Origin: Crotophaga sulcirostris
Taxonomy: Eukaryota > Chordata > Aves > Cuculiformes > Crotophagidae
DNA length: 64,000 nucleotides
Assembly: GCA_013397455.1 (NCBI GenBank)
Contig: VYZB01000014.1
Coordinates: forward strand, 1,894,581 to 1,958,580
Direction: 5' to 3'
Positions 49,101 through 62,361 of this stretch are shown piece by piece (position 1 is the first letter of the stretch; the number at the start of each line of letters is the position of its first letter). Made by a program: the position numbers and the translations under genes. The notes below the pieces were generated by a model that saw only the letters and a list, made by a program, of their open reading frames with translations, ran no database searches and was not told where the DNA came from.

Positions 49101-51239
49101 ATGGGCCAGAGGATGACCCTGCTTGCCACAGCTGGGCATTTCCTTCTGCGGCCACCACCACAGTCAAGGGGTCGTCACGGTGTGCAGCATGGGAGGAGAA
49201 TTCTGCCCTTACTCCCAAAATGTGAGGGTAATTTCCTCCTCAATAATGTTTAGCAAAACCACGTGTGAAACAGCCTTCAAGTCTCACCAAAAAAAGGCAA
49301 AACTGCCAAAATTTTGTCAGTTTTCAGTCAGGAAGAAATGTTGAAATCTTGAAAGCCTGTTTGCCTTGAAAAAGATACCAGCACCCCAAAACTCAGATCT
49401 GGTTGACTGAAGTACTTAAATTTTGATCCATTATACTTTCTTTTTTTAAATGTGTGTTAAAATTTTGTAGCACAGTGTTTTTCACCCAAAACTGTTCATT
49501 TTGAAAACTTCAGAACAAGATTTTGACAGTGTCAAAAATTTCTGTACAGAACATGTCATCCTTCCTGTCTGCAATTATTTGTGACAAAGCAAAGTTTGAA
49601 AGGGGAAAATGCATGCCCAATAATAGTTCTTTGGGAAATTCCTTTCTAGCTGCATTGCTTAATAGATTATTTCTATTTTAACGGAAAAGAAAATGGTTAA
49701 TGTGGACCTGTAGCATATTTTGAGGATCAGTGGCAATTCCTCTCGAGGCTTCGTCAGCCAGTCTTTTAGTAGTGGTGGGGAAGAAAGATGGATCTTCTGT
49801 CCCAACAGCGCTTGGAGGAGCCCTCAGGAAGTTGGCTCCTACCCTTGTCCCTGATTAACGGAAGCCAGGAGGTTTCAGAAGGACATGGCTGATGGCACCG
49901 CTGTCTCAATCACGGTGGGACATATGGCTTTATCTGCTGAACAGCAAAGAACTGTTGAGGCATTTGGAAATGGAAAGAAAAAATTGGGGATCCAGCAGCC
50001 CTGCAACCTTTGCTCTGTGCAGGTGGCTGATTGCAAATGGAAGGTAAGGAGGAGCAAAGGCTGGGGTTGGCACCTGCTGGGAGGAAGCATGGTGATCACA
50101 AGGTGATCTTGGCAGAAATCCCAGGGTTTGGAGGGTACAGATTTGCACGGTGTCTCCTCATGGGTCCGTCTCTTCCCCCCCAAAAGCAGCAGACACCTGC
50201 GTATGAGCTGTGGGGGCACAGAGGTCAGGAGTGAGTTCACTCTGCCAAAGGAGCAGTCCCAAATCGAGTGGAGCCTCCAGTCCCTCAGGGGAGATTGCGC
50301 AGTGCCTGCTGCTGGGGTGGTAGCTGGTATTAATGAGAAAACAGGTGTGGCCATCAGAAAGCTGTGAAAGTGAGAGGAGGTCAAGTTGCATTGTTGAGCG
50401 ATCTGCCAGCAAGAGCTTCAGCTCAGGCTTTCCTGTTGGCGTTCAAAGTGGTCAGCAAATACGTTACCAACACGTTGCTGAAGCTACCCTTGGAGGTAAG
50501 TGCCTATGGCCATGGCTTTAATATGTCACTTACTGCTGTGTGTTGTAATTACAGATATATGTGAAGGGAAGTGTTTATACCAAATTGCTTTGGCACAGCG
50601 TTGTGTTCTGCTGGTGCAAGCGTACTCGTTGATATCTTTACCATAAAATATTTTTATCTTCGTGAGCATCACATCAATAACTGCTTGATAGCAAACGAAA
50701 AATATCTGACCGCTTTTTATGACTCCATCATAAACAAAAGAGATGCAAGTGGTTTTTCTTTTTAGTGTTGTGTGCTGAGCTCCAGGCTTTGGAATAAACA
50801 GTGCCATCCAAACCTATTTACATTCTGTATTTTGCCATTTTACTCTCAGCACAAAATCCCTCATCTCCATGTCATTCCGTCACGTATAGCTCGTTGCTTG
50901 ACATTTTCCCAGCAATGTTTCTAAGCAGACTTTTTCTCCCCAGTAGCATAAACACTGTGGACCAGGATTTATGCTTTCTAACTCACAGCCTGGTACTCTG
51001 TACTGACAATAATATCTTGCTATGAATAAAAGCTTGGTGTCCACATGTCAGGTGACTACAGCATCCTGCCTTCTGCTCTGCAGGAGTTGTCTCGGAAAGG
51101 GTATGATGGATTAGCTCTTTGGCACTGAACTTCTACATGTATAGTGTGCTTTATGGGTGCTTGGGTGACTCACTAATACTCATGCAATGTAAATCAAACC
51201 TTTCTGTGGCTGACTGAATGCTGCCTTCAACATAGACAA

Positions 51240-51560
51240 TAACATCCGAAAATGTCTTGTTAGAGGCTGCGTTGCTTATCAGCTTAAATTAACTGTCAAA
51301 ATTAATTGTTTGCAGGAAAATGTGGACAATTGATCTGGTTTAAGACGAGTATGCATTGATTTTTTTCTAAACTTATTCCATGTTTTGTGAGTATAAAGCA
51401 ATATAAAATTGACTTAACAGAGACTGCATCTATAATGCACAATTTTGTCTTACCCAGATTAACTAATGAAGTGGAATCTTGCCATTGCTATGCTGCTATA
51501 TAGAATACATCTATGTATAAATTATAGAAAATATATATAAGTAGGGAGAATATATATTTA
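51240..51560. other. A/T-rich block, candidate conserved non-coding element
   Basis: It has several TTAATT/AATTAA cores (for example TTAAATTAACTG and AAAATTAATTGTTTG near 51284-51314). From about 51515 it runs into simple A/T sequence with ATATATAT. The first half looks enhancer-like in composition only; this is inference. Confidence 0.2.
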
Positions 51561-52429
51561 CGGAAACACGTATCTATAGAGAGAAATTAAGTAGAGAGTG
51601 CATGTGTGGGTGGCTGTAGTAATCTGGATTTGAAGCACCACCTCTTCGCCTCCGAGTTTGAAATCTGTGCCAAACCTTAAAGGGGCAGGATGTCAGTCTG
51701 CTGCAGTTTGTGTTGGATCTGCCCAGAGTACACTGCATTAAATGAGGCTGGAGTAAATCTCATCAGTGCTGTAGAGTCATTAGCAATATGGGTTGGTCCT
51801 TGGCCCCCCTCCTTGCCCCAGTATTCACAACTTCTTTCAGTTGGATGCTTCCATGTTGTCATCCTTAAGAGTAACCTACAGATGGAAAATAAAGACCCTT
51901 TCTGAACTGGCTCACAAACGCTGCTGTAGTGCAAGGCATGCCTTTGGGATCATTCATGATGGACACGTGCAGACATCCCAGCATTGCACTTATGATGTGT
52001 GTGATCCGTAAAGCCCTGTATTTAAAGCTTGGATAGCATGGGGAAGCTCGGCAGCAGGTTTTCCATGCATTTGTGCTGTGCATGCCTGGATTTTTGTCTC
52101 CAAAAGCAGCATTCCCTTGTTGCCTGTGCCTGCGGGTGGTACTGAGCTCCAATACTGGTCCTGGGGGTGTGCTGAGCCCCATGGGGCTCGGTGCCATTTG
52201 CACGTGTGGAGAGGTGCCTCAGGACCTTGCTGCCCGGATACATCTTCTCCTCTTATGGTACCCTTGGTGTTCGTACAGCACAAAAATCTCATCACAGGGG
52301 ATTAGAGGGTTTAGTTCTGCATTGTGCGGTTGAACCAGTTAAGCTGCACTTGGTTTATCCACGTGCCCAGATATCTTGATGCATTCATCCTGCCCTGCAG
52401 CATGTGCACGTTCTGCTGAGAATTAGATT

Positions 52430-52700
52430 TATGTTTTTAATTTCGGAAAAAAAACCCTAAATAAACTAACGGAGTTGAGCAATTGATCTGGATTAATGGG
52501 GACCAACTCTATTAGCCTAATACAACACTAATCTGATTCCAAACTGTTAACATATTAAAGCTGCTTAATTATATGTTTGTTTGACACAATGTAGTAATCC
52601 TGTATGATTTAGGGTGTATTGTCACAGCACTTGACTTGCAATGCCTCACCATTGATAAAAACACAATTAAAACCCTTCAGTAAGGGTTAGGCATTCACTT
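52430..52700. other. A/T-rich block, candidate conserved non-coding element
   Basis: There are clustered homeodomain-type cores (GGATTAATGG, CTTAATTATATG, ACACAATTAAAACC) with few simple repeats and no detectable mobile-element signature. Composition like this is common in conserved enhancers of neural genes, but conservation cannot be tested here. Confidence 0.25.
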
Positions 52701-55700
52701 CACCCTTTACTGTATTGAAACATGGCTTGTTGTAAGTGCTGCCAAACATCCTTCCTGCTTTTATAGTTTGGAGAAACAGTCACCATCTCTGTTTCATGCA
52801 GGGAAAAACAAGGGGCAGGAAAGGCTGGTGTTTGCTTATGCAAGGAATGGGTGTCGGAGCTGGGAATTTAATTCAGGTTTCATGAGTCCCCATCACTGAT
52901 TTAATGATGTGACAACCTTCTTCCCCTACTGATGCTGCTAACAAAGCTGGGTTTCATCATCAAACCAAAATTGAATAGAGGAGGAGATCTGGAATTACTT
53001 CTAGATTAACCAGTAGGTTAAAGGATAGAGGATATAACACTTTGATGTCTTTGGGCATTTGTCTGGTGTCATGCAGTATTTTCTACCGACTCTGGATACA
53101 GCGATGCTCCAAAAAGTAAAAAGCCTCCTCACATCTGCTCACTGTGAAGAGTGGGATAACGAGATGCAAAATCAAAGCAGAACACAAGCCCTTTTTGCTT
53201 GTTTGAACCAGGCACTGTCAGAGGAGAAGATACCTTCACTGTGAAAATTGCTCAGCCGTTTCTGAGTACTGTTTATGCAGAGGACCTGATCCTGGGCTTG
53301 CGAGGATGATGCTGCTCTGTTCCACTGCGGGAGCAGGGCCAAACCTGGGGCATTTCTGCTTCACTCACTGCATGTCACCATAGTGCGTTATGTTTTTTTG
53401 CAGCAGAATATGCAGTGTGAAACGGAGCATGGGCTCAAAGGCATGAAGTGCATTTCCTTGTGCAAAATACAGCATCATTCTGGCTCTGCAGAGAACTGGA
53501 GAGAGGTGCAAGACTTGTTAACTCCTGGTGACAAATGAACTTAGCATGCTGATGTCACTCACTATTGAAGATCTTACCAGAACAATTCAGCTAATGTGGC
53601 TGTCCTAAAACAGCAGTTAACACCTCTGCTTTTCGAACTGTCAAAATCTCTGCTGTCCCAGATTACTAGGGGCGTTTTTGGCATCTTGTACAATACCCTT
53701 CAGATTTTGCATTGCTATCAGGCAAGGCTGGGCTGCAAATTTTACATAGCATCTTTGTAATCAATACAGGTCAGAAACATTTTTACTTACAGCTTTGCAA
53801 TGAATTGAAAGCTTTCAAATTTTTAAATGCAATTGAAGATTTTGAATGGTTTCTAACAGTTTCGATATGAAGATCTTAGCTTAAACTTGATGTACAGGAT
53901 GTAGGGCTTTGGTGGCCATCCAAAGTGAAAATATTCCTGGAATGGATGCTGTGGTGCCTTGAAAAGCAGCTGGTTTGTGTCTGTCTCTCAAATTCTGCAT
54001 CTGCATGGCCTAATGAAGCATTTACAAAAAAATCGGATTCCAGGGTTTGTGTTACATGAGGATATCATCATCATCCTCCCTGAACCTCATAGATAGTGTC
54101 TCCAATGGTGGTGCCTTCAGTGGCCCTTATAGTGACAAACTCAAAGAATTTGGTGAAATCAGGACCTGCCAGATGGATGCTGTGAGGTCTGGGGTGTTTG
54201 ACAAGGCTCCAACATTGGGATGGGTAATCAGAGGGAGCGAGGAAGAACAGAAAGTCCTAATGTTCATACGATTCTGAAGGTTTCAAGGCGACTGTTAAGT
54301 TTTGTCACTCTGCAAGGATTTGCTTGCTTCAACCAAAGGACCTGGGGCTTATTGACCAGTAAGGAAGGTTTGTTCCCAGTTAGAGACGTTTGTATCCATG
54401 GCAGCTCAAATCAGAATAAAAAGAGGGTTTTGAGCCCCTGCGGGAGTGTCTTTCGCATGATGAGGCAGTGTCAAGATGCTGCAAGAATATTTCCTCATTG
54501 ATCATCCTCAAAGTGTGGCAATGTCTGTAGGCACCGAGTGTGGTGGCAGCATTCCCAGAGTTAGTGTTGGGTGCAGCTTTTGTGTATCCCTGCCTCCACA
54601 TTGGCATTGCACTGGGGGCCTGGGATACGTTATCTCCGGTGATAACTATTTTTTCAGGAAGTCTTGTAACTAATGCAGAAGTATTAGTAACTCACATTTT
54701 GTCTCTGATTCTGACATTTTGCTGGTTGTAGAGATGCCATGCAGGTACATGAAGATACGAGACTGTTCAGAAAGATTATTTTCCCCATCTGAGCTTTTTT
54801 ATTTCGCATTGATCCCACTTTTATGTTATTTTGGATTGACATAGGAAGTCTTTGTCTCAGCACCATTTGCTGCAGCACCAGGATAGGTGACTGTGCTTTT
54901 TACAGTTATCACTTACCTTTTTCCAAGGTACTGTTTAACTCTTCCATCGAACACCTTATACACATCTGAGGGCCAAGTCTTCCTCCTCAGCTGAAGTTGT
55001 GGGATTGATCCCAACCAGTTCCCCTTCTGGCAGTCTGGACCACAACTGCTCTGTGGGCTGTTTTTTTACAGTAAAATGAAGGCTGCAATACTGGTTTTCC
55101 TCAAAGACTATGTCAAACTTCAGTCTGCCTTGTTCAGAGACAGCAAACGACAACCACTAAGCCCCCACATCTTTTTTGAGGACGAGAGATAAACTCAATG
55201 GTCAGGTTAGGTTTTCCTTTTCTGTAAGGTGGCAATGACTGCAAACGTAAGGCACCTGTATATAAAGCTTTTGTACAAGAATGGAGACAAACTGCATCTG
55301 ATTTTGGAGGGGAAAGTGGTCGTCTTTTCTGTTGATTCTGGCGATATATGTGAAAATCATCCCTGAGTGATAAATGACGTGATGAAGGATGCTTGGCTCT
55401 GCGCTGCGTTGATCGGGAGGTTGGTGACACCTGGTGGCAGGCGCCTCGCTGCCTGACCCAGATTCAGTGACTGCACTTAAAACGTGCTTACTGCTGGTTT
55501 CTGACAAGGGCAAAATGCTCCATGTCAGAGTTGTTGTTTTCCAGGGCTTTGCTACAATGAAACCTGGTAGGTAATTGTGTGCAGCGATTGGAGCATCCCG
55601 ACCCCGATGTGGTCCCTGGGTGTGCAGGCAGGATGGCATCCCAAACACCATCCGTGCCTTTTTCTAGCTGCTTGGATTCAGCTGATCCCCTCCTCTCAGA

Positions 55701-56949
55701 CCACTTGGAGTGTGTTTTCTGTAAAGGGTGCGAAATTTGAGGAAGAACAGACTGTAGCAGAGGTTAAGCTCAACTGACTTCTTATCTAGTATATTGTGGA
55801 GTAGTTAAATGCCATTTCTACTTATCAGGATGCACGAGTTTTGAATCGCTTGTGAGTATCTGGCTTATCTAATAGAGATATAGGGAATCAGTTGAAAATA
55901 AGATAACAGCGTGCTTGCATTTATCCATACCTGCTGTACTTGCCAGTGTCTAACTCAGCAGAATACATTTGCCCAGAGAGGGGAGGTTGGGAATCACCTT
56001 TTTTGATGCAAGCACCCTTCCTGTGTGCCCCTGGAGCCTGCCAGGCTGGTGCACACATGGAGCAGACATTTGGGATGAGCACCAGCCACTGTTCAGGGTG
56101 GCGTTGGCCATTGTGGAGCCAAAGGGAGAGCCTCAGCAAGGTTGCAGTTGGTATCCGTGCCGTGTCTCAAAGAGTAAAATGGTTCCAGTCCCAAAACCCT
56201 GTAAAAAGAAAACTCAACTGAAATATTTATGAAGACTTCTTGAAAGTGACTTTTCATCCTTTACAATCACATCTTGTGGTCGATAGCAGTGTAACATCAT
56301 TATATCAGAGGAGTGACATGAAAGGGTGATCCAGGCGGCATTGCTGCTGATGTCCTCCAATGATAGCTTTATCACAAGAGTTTAACTATGAAAGATGTTT
56401 CTTGGATGGCCTAAAAACCTGTGTTTTAAGATGAGACAAATAGAGACTTTTCCAAAATCCAGTCAGTCCAGTTGTACTAAGGTGTCTTTTCAGACATTGT
56501 TTAATGTTTTGGAAGTCTTTTATGGTCTCAGTTTAATTAATTTCCTCCAGTTGAACTTGGATTTTGCATGTTGACTAAGTGATTCTTCCCCACACCGCCT
56601 GAGGCATCAAGTTGATCTCGACAGAAATGCTGAATAAACATTATTATTTGGTAGCTGCAACCATTCAGAACCGCATCACTCGTGCTGAACTGTTACTGGC
56701 TCTGACAGCTCATTATCTCCTTGCTTTCCCAGGCACGGTAATATCCAAATCACTGTATCTGTGTTCTTAGTAGATCTTTTCATTTCTCCTGATGGGTTAA
56801 AAAAAATTTGTGTCCGTTTTTGTGTGTATTGCTGTTTTCTCTACAGTGGTGTAAGCATGTTTACTAAGTGTGTAGTTCTGTTGGTGCAGAGGCCAGTGGG
56901 GAGGCATATACTCGTACAAGCTTGTTTTATGAAGTCCAGAGTATTGTTC

Positions 56950-56965
56950 ATATATATATATATAA
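56950..56965 (+). repeat. (AT)8 microsatellite
   Basis: Sixteen bases of alternating A and T. Confidence 0.8.
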
Positions 56966-58330
56966 ACTATACGATAACATTTACTATTTTCTTTTACATG
57001 TATACACATTTATAATAGTATCTGAGCAGCTCAGCCGGTGCATGGATGAAGATGACAGCTGTTTCCAGTCAAGTCAAGTCTGTCTATACCTCCCAAAAAC
57101 AGTTAATAAGGAACTTTCCTGGTCTAAAATACTTAGAGACATCTTTCTGAACTCATCTAGTCTCTGCGATGGACAAAGACAGGAAACTTGTTCATTCTAT
57201 GTGACTTTTTAATAATACACCAGCCAGGTGTATCTGTTGTGATCCATCGGGTGTTTGTTGGAATTGCTGTAAACTTTTGGAACTGTCCTGAATTTGTATT
57301 AGTTTTTTTTTTCAAATGGTCCATCTCAATATAGGTGAAAATATTAAGCACTGAAACTCACTTCTATACTGTGTTATTCAGATGAAACAGGAAGATATAA
57401 AAACCCATGTCTAACTGACTGTTTGTCCCTCTCTTGGTTTAGAAGATGGCCTTTCATTTACATGTCAGGGAAGTGGAGTAGAGGGAAAACCAGCGTTTCC
57501 TTCTCTGGCTGGGGATTTGTGTTTCATTGTGCTTTATTGCAGCTGGGTCATCTTGGCAATCAAGCTTGTTTTGAATGAAAAGTTCCTGGTTTTACACAGG
57601 TGTCTATAAAATGATGTTAAAAGCAAACTGAAAAGAGTTATTTCTGTTTTCTTATGTATTAGGGAGAACAGTGACAGGATCATAACTGCAGAGACTTTTT
57701 CACGTTGAAAACACTATGATGTGGGTTATGCCACATGGATGGAGGACCTCAGAGCTGCTGTTTCAGACTTCAAATACAGAATGTTTGATAAAACATCTGT
57801 CAGCTTGAACAGCTGGTACAGCATCATTGGGTTGATGAAAGTCACTAATTTCAATTACTTTTTAAAAAAAAATTAAGGAAAGATGTTGTCTTTTTGTTCA
57901 TGACCTGGATCACAACCTTGTGATCCTGGCCTTTTGACCAAGTAGCCATTTTTACATGTACACAGAGTCTGTAATCTACATTACATGTGTCTGTAGATCA
58001 TAGCATATTTGAAAAGAAAAACCCAACCCAAACTATTTGGTTTATCTATGTAACAGACTGCTTTGCACTCTCATCAGAAATAGGGATGGAGCCATCTTGA
58101 AGGCCACAGGTCTGCCTGCACTTGTGGTTCAGAAACCACTTTAGAAAAGCCATGCTCCCAGCTCACACTGGGAGATGTCACTGCAGGGAAGGGTTGTCCT
58201 GTGCTCAGGGCATCCATGCATCTCTGCCCTAAGTAGATCCCAGGTGCAACAGGCTGAACTTTGCTGGCAGCCTGGTCTTTCAAGGCTTGACTAAATGGAT
58301 TGTGCTCTTGCAAGGTGCTGGATTGAGGAG

Positions 58331-58437
58331 CCATGGTTTAGGTGATGAGTTGGTGTTAGTGTTGGCTTATAGGTTGGACTTGATGATCTTAGAGGTCTCT
58401 TCCAACCTGGTTATACTGTGAAACTGTGAAACTGTAA
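58331..58437 (+). mobile_element. CR1 LINE 3' end, same type as the copy at 1766
   Basis: It begins CCATGGTTTAGGTGATGAG, continues with TATAGGTTGGACTTGATGAT and AGAGGTCTCTTCCAACC, and ends in the 8-bp units TACTGTGA, AACTGTGA and AACTGTAA (58414-58437). It shares its start motif and tail unit with the copy at 1766-1884. A few further CR1-like bases may precede 58331. There is no coding capacity. Confidence 0.85.
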
Positions 58438-61400
58438 TACAATCTGCATGGTTATCAAGCCCATACGGTGATGTCTCTTGAAGTAATAATGTGACTTTAT
58501 TTAGTCAGATAGGGAACATTATTCTCAGAGCTCAGAGATAACAACTGCACAGCTTAATGTGCCACAGATGTGTGTGATGGTGAATCAGGGCCTTGGAAAT
58601 CTTCCAAAGAAGGAGGCTCTGCTGCTGACAGTCATGTGTTACACCGACTTGCATCGGAAGCCAGCCCTGTCATCCTTGCGCGTTCAGCGTGGTGTGATTG
58701 GCAAGCAAGCTCCAAGGGGTGGTTGGCAGAGGGTGGTCATTAAGAGACTTCTCTGCTTCTCCTGAATTGTTTTTTCTTTTCCTTCATTTGCAATAAATTC
58801 CACCAGGGAAGGAACCAATGAATAATTTTATGAGGATACTGACAGTCAATCCAAACCATAATATTTTTCCCTAAAATCTCTCTAATTTTATCAGAAATGC
58901 TTGCCTTTTTCTTCAGCTGGGTGGATTCATTGCATTATGTATGTATCCATTCTCGAAAAAATGCTGACAAAAGAATTTGCCAGAATAGCATTTGTTTGCA
59001 TAAATTTAGCATATAAGAACCTACTTACGATGAAGTTGAATACAGGGAAAAGCTATTTGGTATGAAGAGCAGTGGTCCCCATTTGCTGTGTCATCAGTTA
59101 TAACTTCAGCATCAGAGACAGCCAAAGGTATTCTGTGAATGGATTAGTGTGTATTTATATATATTGTGTGTCAAGAGTGGTATTTTAATGGTATTTAAAC
59201 TAGTGTGGAAGGATCCTGTGTTGCTGCTTTGAGACAGTGAGATGCTGAGGGTGAAGATTTGCATGCAACCCACCTCTCCTCTGGGCCGAACTCCTATTCC
59301 CCACGCTATGATCAAGCTCCTGTGCTTGGCAGGAGCTATAGAGTTGTAAAGGTCTGAGAAAACATCCAAATTGTGAGACATGCCTCAGTGCCCACTCGTC
59401 TGTTCACCTAGAGCCATCCTCTTGCCCAATGCACCCGCTCGCTATGATGTAAGGGGGGGGGAAACAATCTCCAAGAAAAAACGAACCAAACTGAAAACCA
59501 GAAAAGGAATCTGGAGCAGTTTGAAGCCTCAGCCATCTATTGAATGTACACAGCTGTCAGCCACATTTAAATCCTCTTGCTCTTTCACAACTAAACCTGT
59601 GCCATAGGGGATAGTTGCATACGAGCAGAATCTATGTTTATCTGGGGAACCACAACCACCCTGCTATTAAAGGCAAGGACGAGGATGCTTTTGCATGATG
59701 CTCAGTGCAAAAGCTTGGAGGTGAGAAAGAGGACAGCCTGACCTTCTCTAGCAGCAAGGACTGATGACAAATAAGTGGTTGTGTGTAAAAGGCAGGATCA
59801 CATCCAGCTGTTCCTCGACAGATACGTGCATGTTATATTTGGAGTGGTCATGTTGGAAGCCTGGCCCAGCGGGGACTGTCTTTGTGGATTGAGAATACAA
59901 AAAGAACAAACATGTCATTCCCTCATGCAGCCAAAATTCAATGCTGTTTTCTCAGAAAAATGCTAACAGACTGAGCTCAGCTGCTGGAATTGTGAAGCGG
60001 GGACACGTTAGAGAAAAATCAAACTCTTCTAAATGGGCTTTACCCCAGCAGGATTCACCACTTTGAGGGTACTGATGTCCTGGGCAGAGCAGGGAAGCAA
60101 AGCATTGTCCTCATAGCTGCTCATTTCTGAGACACCCCAGAGGAACCAGGTATGCAACCAGCACCAATGGAACCTGGGGAATAAGTCTAGAATGGGATTG
60201 ACGCAAAGAATGTTTGCTGAGAGCTTTTTAATGCACTTCAGTGTCTGTCCTTCATGGGGTCTGTGGTGACTGCAGCATTCCCCGACAGGAGTGGCACTCA
60301 TGTAGGAGTCTTCCCTTACTTTATAATTTTTTTTAACTGACTTTCTTTCTGTACTTCTTGGTGCTCTGAGCTATTAAATTACCCAGTTGTCTGCAGTGCC
60401 AGAGGGAGATGGAAAAAAAAGGCTGCCCGGTCAAGAGGTGAACACCAGCATTTCTTGGTGTAGCAAATGATCCCATGCTGAGCTCTCTGTGTGTGCCAAA
60501 AGCACCTCACTCCATGTGCAACCAGAGAGTCAGAAAAGTTAGAAATAAGTTGAAGAAGCTACTTCAAAAGCTTTGTCTGAAGTCCATCACAAGGTGGGCA
60601 TCACTTCAGCTGTTCCTTGCTGTCACCATTTTTCCCAGTGGGTAAAAGAGGTGCAGGCAGGGCTGTCCCCAGCCCCAAGAGTGCATCTCCTGTCAGCAGT
60701 GGTGCAGGATGCCATGGTCCAATGGGTGGCATGACCACCCCTCCAATGGCACCGCCACATCCTAGCTGCCACAGGTCTGCCCTGTAGAACTCTTTGCCGT
60801 TATTTTGTTGCCTCCATGGGCTTTTTGCAATAAGTGCCTCTCTCCACTGCCAGCTTTCCATGGCTCAGGTGTCAGTGGCACCCAGGGAGGTGCTGATCTT
60901 TTAGTGCTGCAGAAGTCCTATGGGTAATCAAACACTGACACCTTGGGAAGCTTCTGTCTAGGTATTACATATTGATTCAGGTTAAGGGAATGGATATTGA
61001 AGATATTTTTCCTGATTACCGGTGTTTTGACATCATACTGCATATTTTCATTTCAGTAGTCTCCGCAGTTATTACAAGTAGATTAATGTGGGTTTTTTCA
61101 GTGGGTGCACAAACGGTGCTCCCTTACAGTAGAATTCAAAGCAAAGCATCTGTTTTCTGTTCTGTGTTTGTTTAAGCAACTTTGACAAACTCCCTGGCTT
61201 TACAATCACACTCACGGCTTTCCTGTGGTTTGTCAAATGACTTTCCTTCTAGTTGCTGATCAACAGAAAATTCCTGTTCCTCTCCCAAGTGCTGCTCTCC
61301 TTACCTTGCCCGTGAATCTTGCAGGGAGGCTCATGCTGTTGCTGTCTGGCACGTATGGGTTGGTGTGGGCAGTTATTAAGCTGAGAAGCCACCCCTGCAG

Positions 61401-62244
61401 GTGAGGTATGGCTCAGTGACACACTGCAGACTTCAGGCTCATGCATCATCTGGACAGACGCATAAAATAATGTGTTTGGTAGAAAAATTGTATTTATAAA
61501 AGTAGAACAGAACTGCAAACTGGTAAGTGGGCAAAAGCAGTATGATGATTGGAAAGGATTTTTTGTTCAGCATCTCAACTAACCATCAGTTCTTCCCTTC
61601 AGGTCAAGCTGGAATCTCCCTCCATTCATTTAAAGTGACGTTTCTTGCTTGTATTTTCAAGAGGTTGCATCTGTACCACCTTCTTCCATATGGATAAGGG
61701 AATGACCTAGCTGGGAAACAAGAGCTATGAATCCTGCACCATCCCAAGCAAGAATACAGCACTTGTTCCCATTTCAGAGTATTTCCTACAGTTGGATATT
61801 GAACCAACCTGGCACATGGGGAGAGTCTTTTTTCTCCCTCGCTCCTAAGGGTTTGGAAGGTTTTTTTCCTTATTTAATGTGTTGCTTGAACTTAGTAAGT
61901 GGCCCAATTGTCATTTCTGGCTACTGCATTCTTCCACAGCCTTCGGAGGATGCACTGTCATATCATCATAGACACTAAATGAACCATTTTCCTAACAGGT
62001 TTGTAACTACTGTTCCTCTGTGAGCATTACGTAGGAGCAGGTATGTGGCACAGATGGTGAATTTGGGATTAGGATGCTTGATATGAGCAGTTCTTTCCAC
62101 AGCAGTGTGACCATGCTTGGCTTTCCAAGGTCTCTTCTCATTTAGAGAAATACAAGGGTAATCGAGTAGTTCCTCAATTTTGTCCATCCAATAAGTAATA
62201 ATTTTTCCATGTGGTTCAGTTGTTTCTCACTCTTTTCAGTCTCA
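58438..62244 (+). other. SYNPR: SYNPR intron 2, continued; no other gene seen
   Basis: No exon, RNA gene or sizeable repeat is recognised. A G9 run lies at 59453-59461 and an ATTTGCAT octamer at 59257-59264. Confidence 0.6.
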
Positions 62245-62361
62245 AGAGTTCATTTAGTCTGTCCTTCTGCCCCAAGACAGGATCAGACTAAACTGTTCCT
62301 GACAGGGCTTTATCTAACCTATTCCTAGTATGTCCCCTGATGGAGTCCCATTACCTCCCTA
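62245..62361 (-). mobile_element. Old CR1 LINE fragment, minus strand
   Basis: Read on the plus strand it contains TCTGCCCCAAGACAGGATCA, CTGTTCCTGACAGGGCTTTA, TCTAACCTATTCCTAG and GATGGAGTCCCATTACCTCC. In order and spacing this matches the reverse complement of a CR1 internal segment common in old avian and reptilian CR1 copies (CCTGACAGATGTTTGTCTAA, then CTGTTCTTAAAAACCTCC, then GATGGAGATTCCACAACC). It is well diverged and lacks the 3' tail. It is a different, older lineage from the plus-strand copies in this window. Confidence 0.7.

Larger units (their letters stand above)
46098..58330 (+). other. SYNPR: SYNPR intron 2, continued; no other gene seen
   Basis: No exon or RNA gene is recognised. 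The stretch holds (AG)7 at 46181-46194, A/T-rich blocks at about 51240-51560 and 52430-52700, and (AT)8 at 56950-56965. Open frames near 49.9-50.4 kb and 55.2-55.65 kb reach about 169 codons on the minus strand but overlap others in several frames and match no family I recognise. Confidence 0.6.

Noticed and set aside
53071..53244. 57-codon ATG frame with a helix-like composition
   Set aside because: Too short, with no known relatives and no transcript evidence; such frames are frequent by chance.
54857..54880. TCAGCACC and CAGCACC pair resembling a REST/RE1 neuronal silencer site
   Set aside because: The left half fits but the right half matches only about 6 of 10 positions, and the spacing is three bases too wide for the canonical site.
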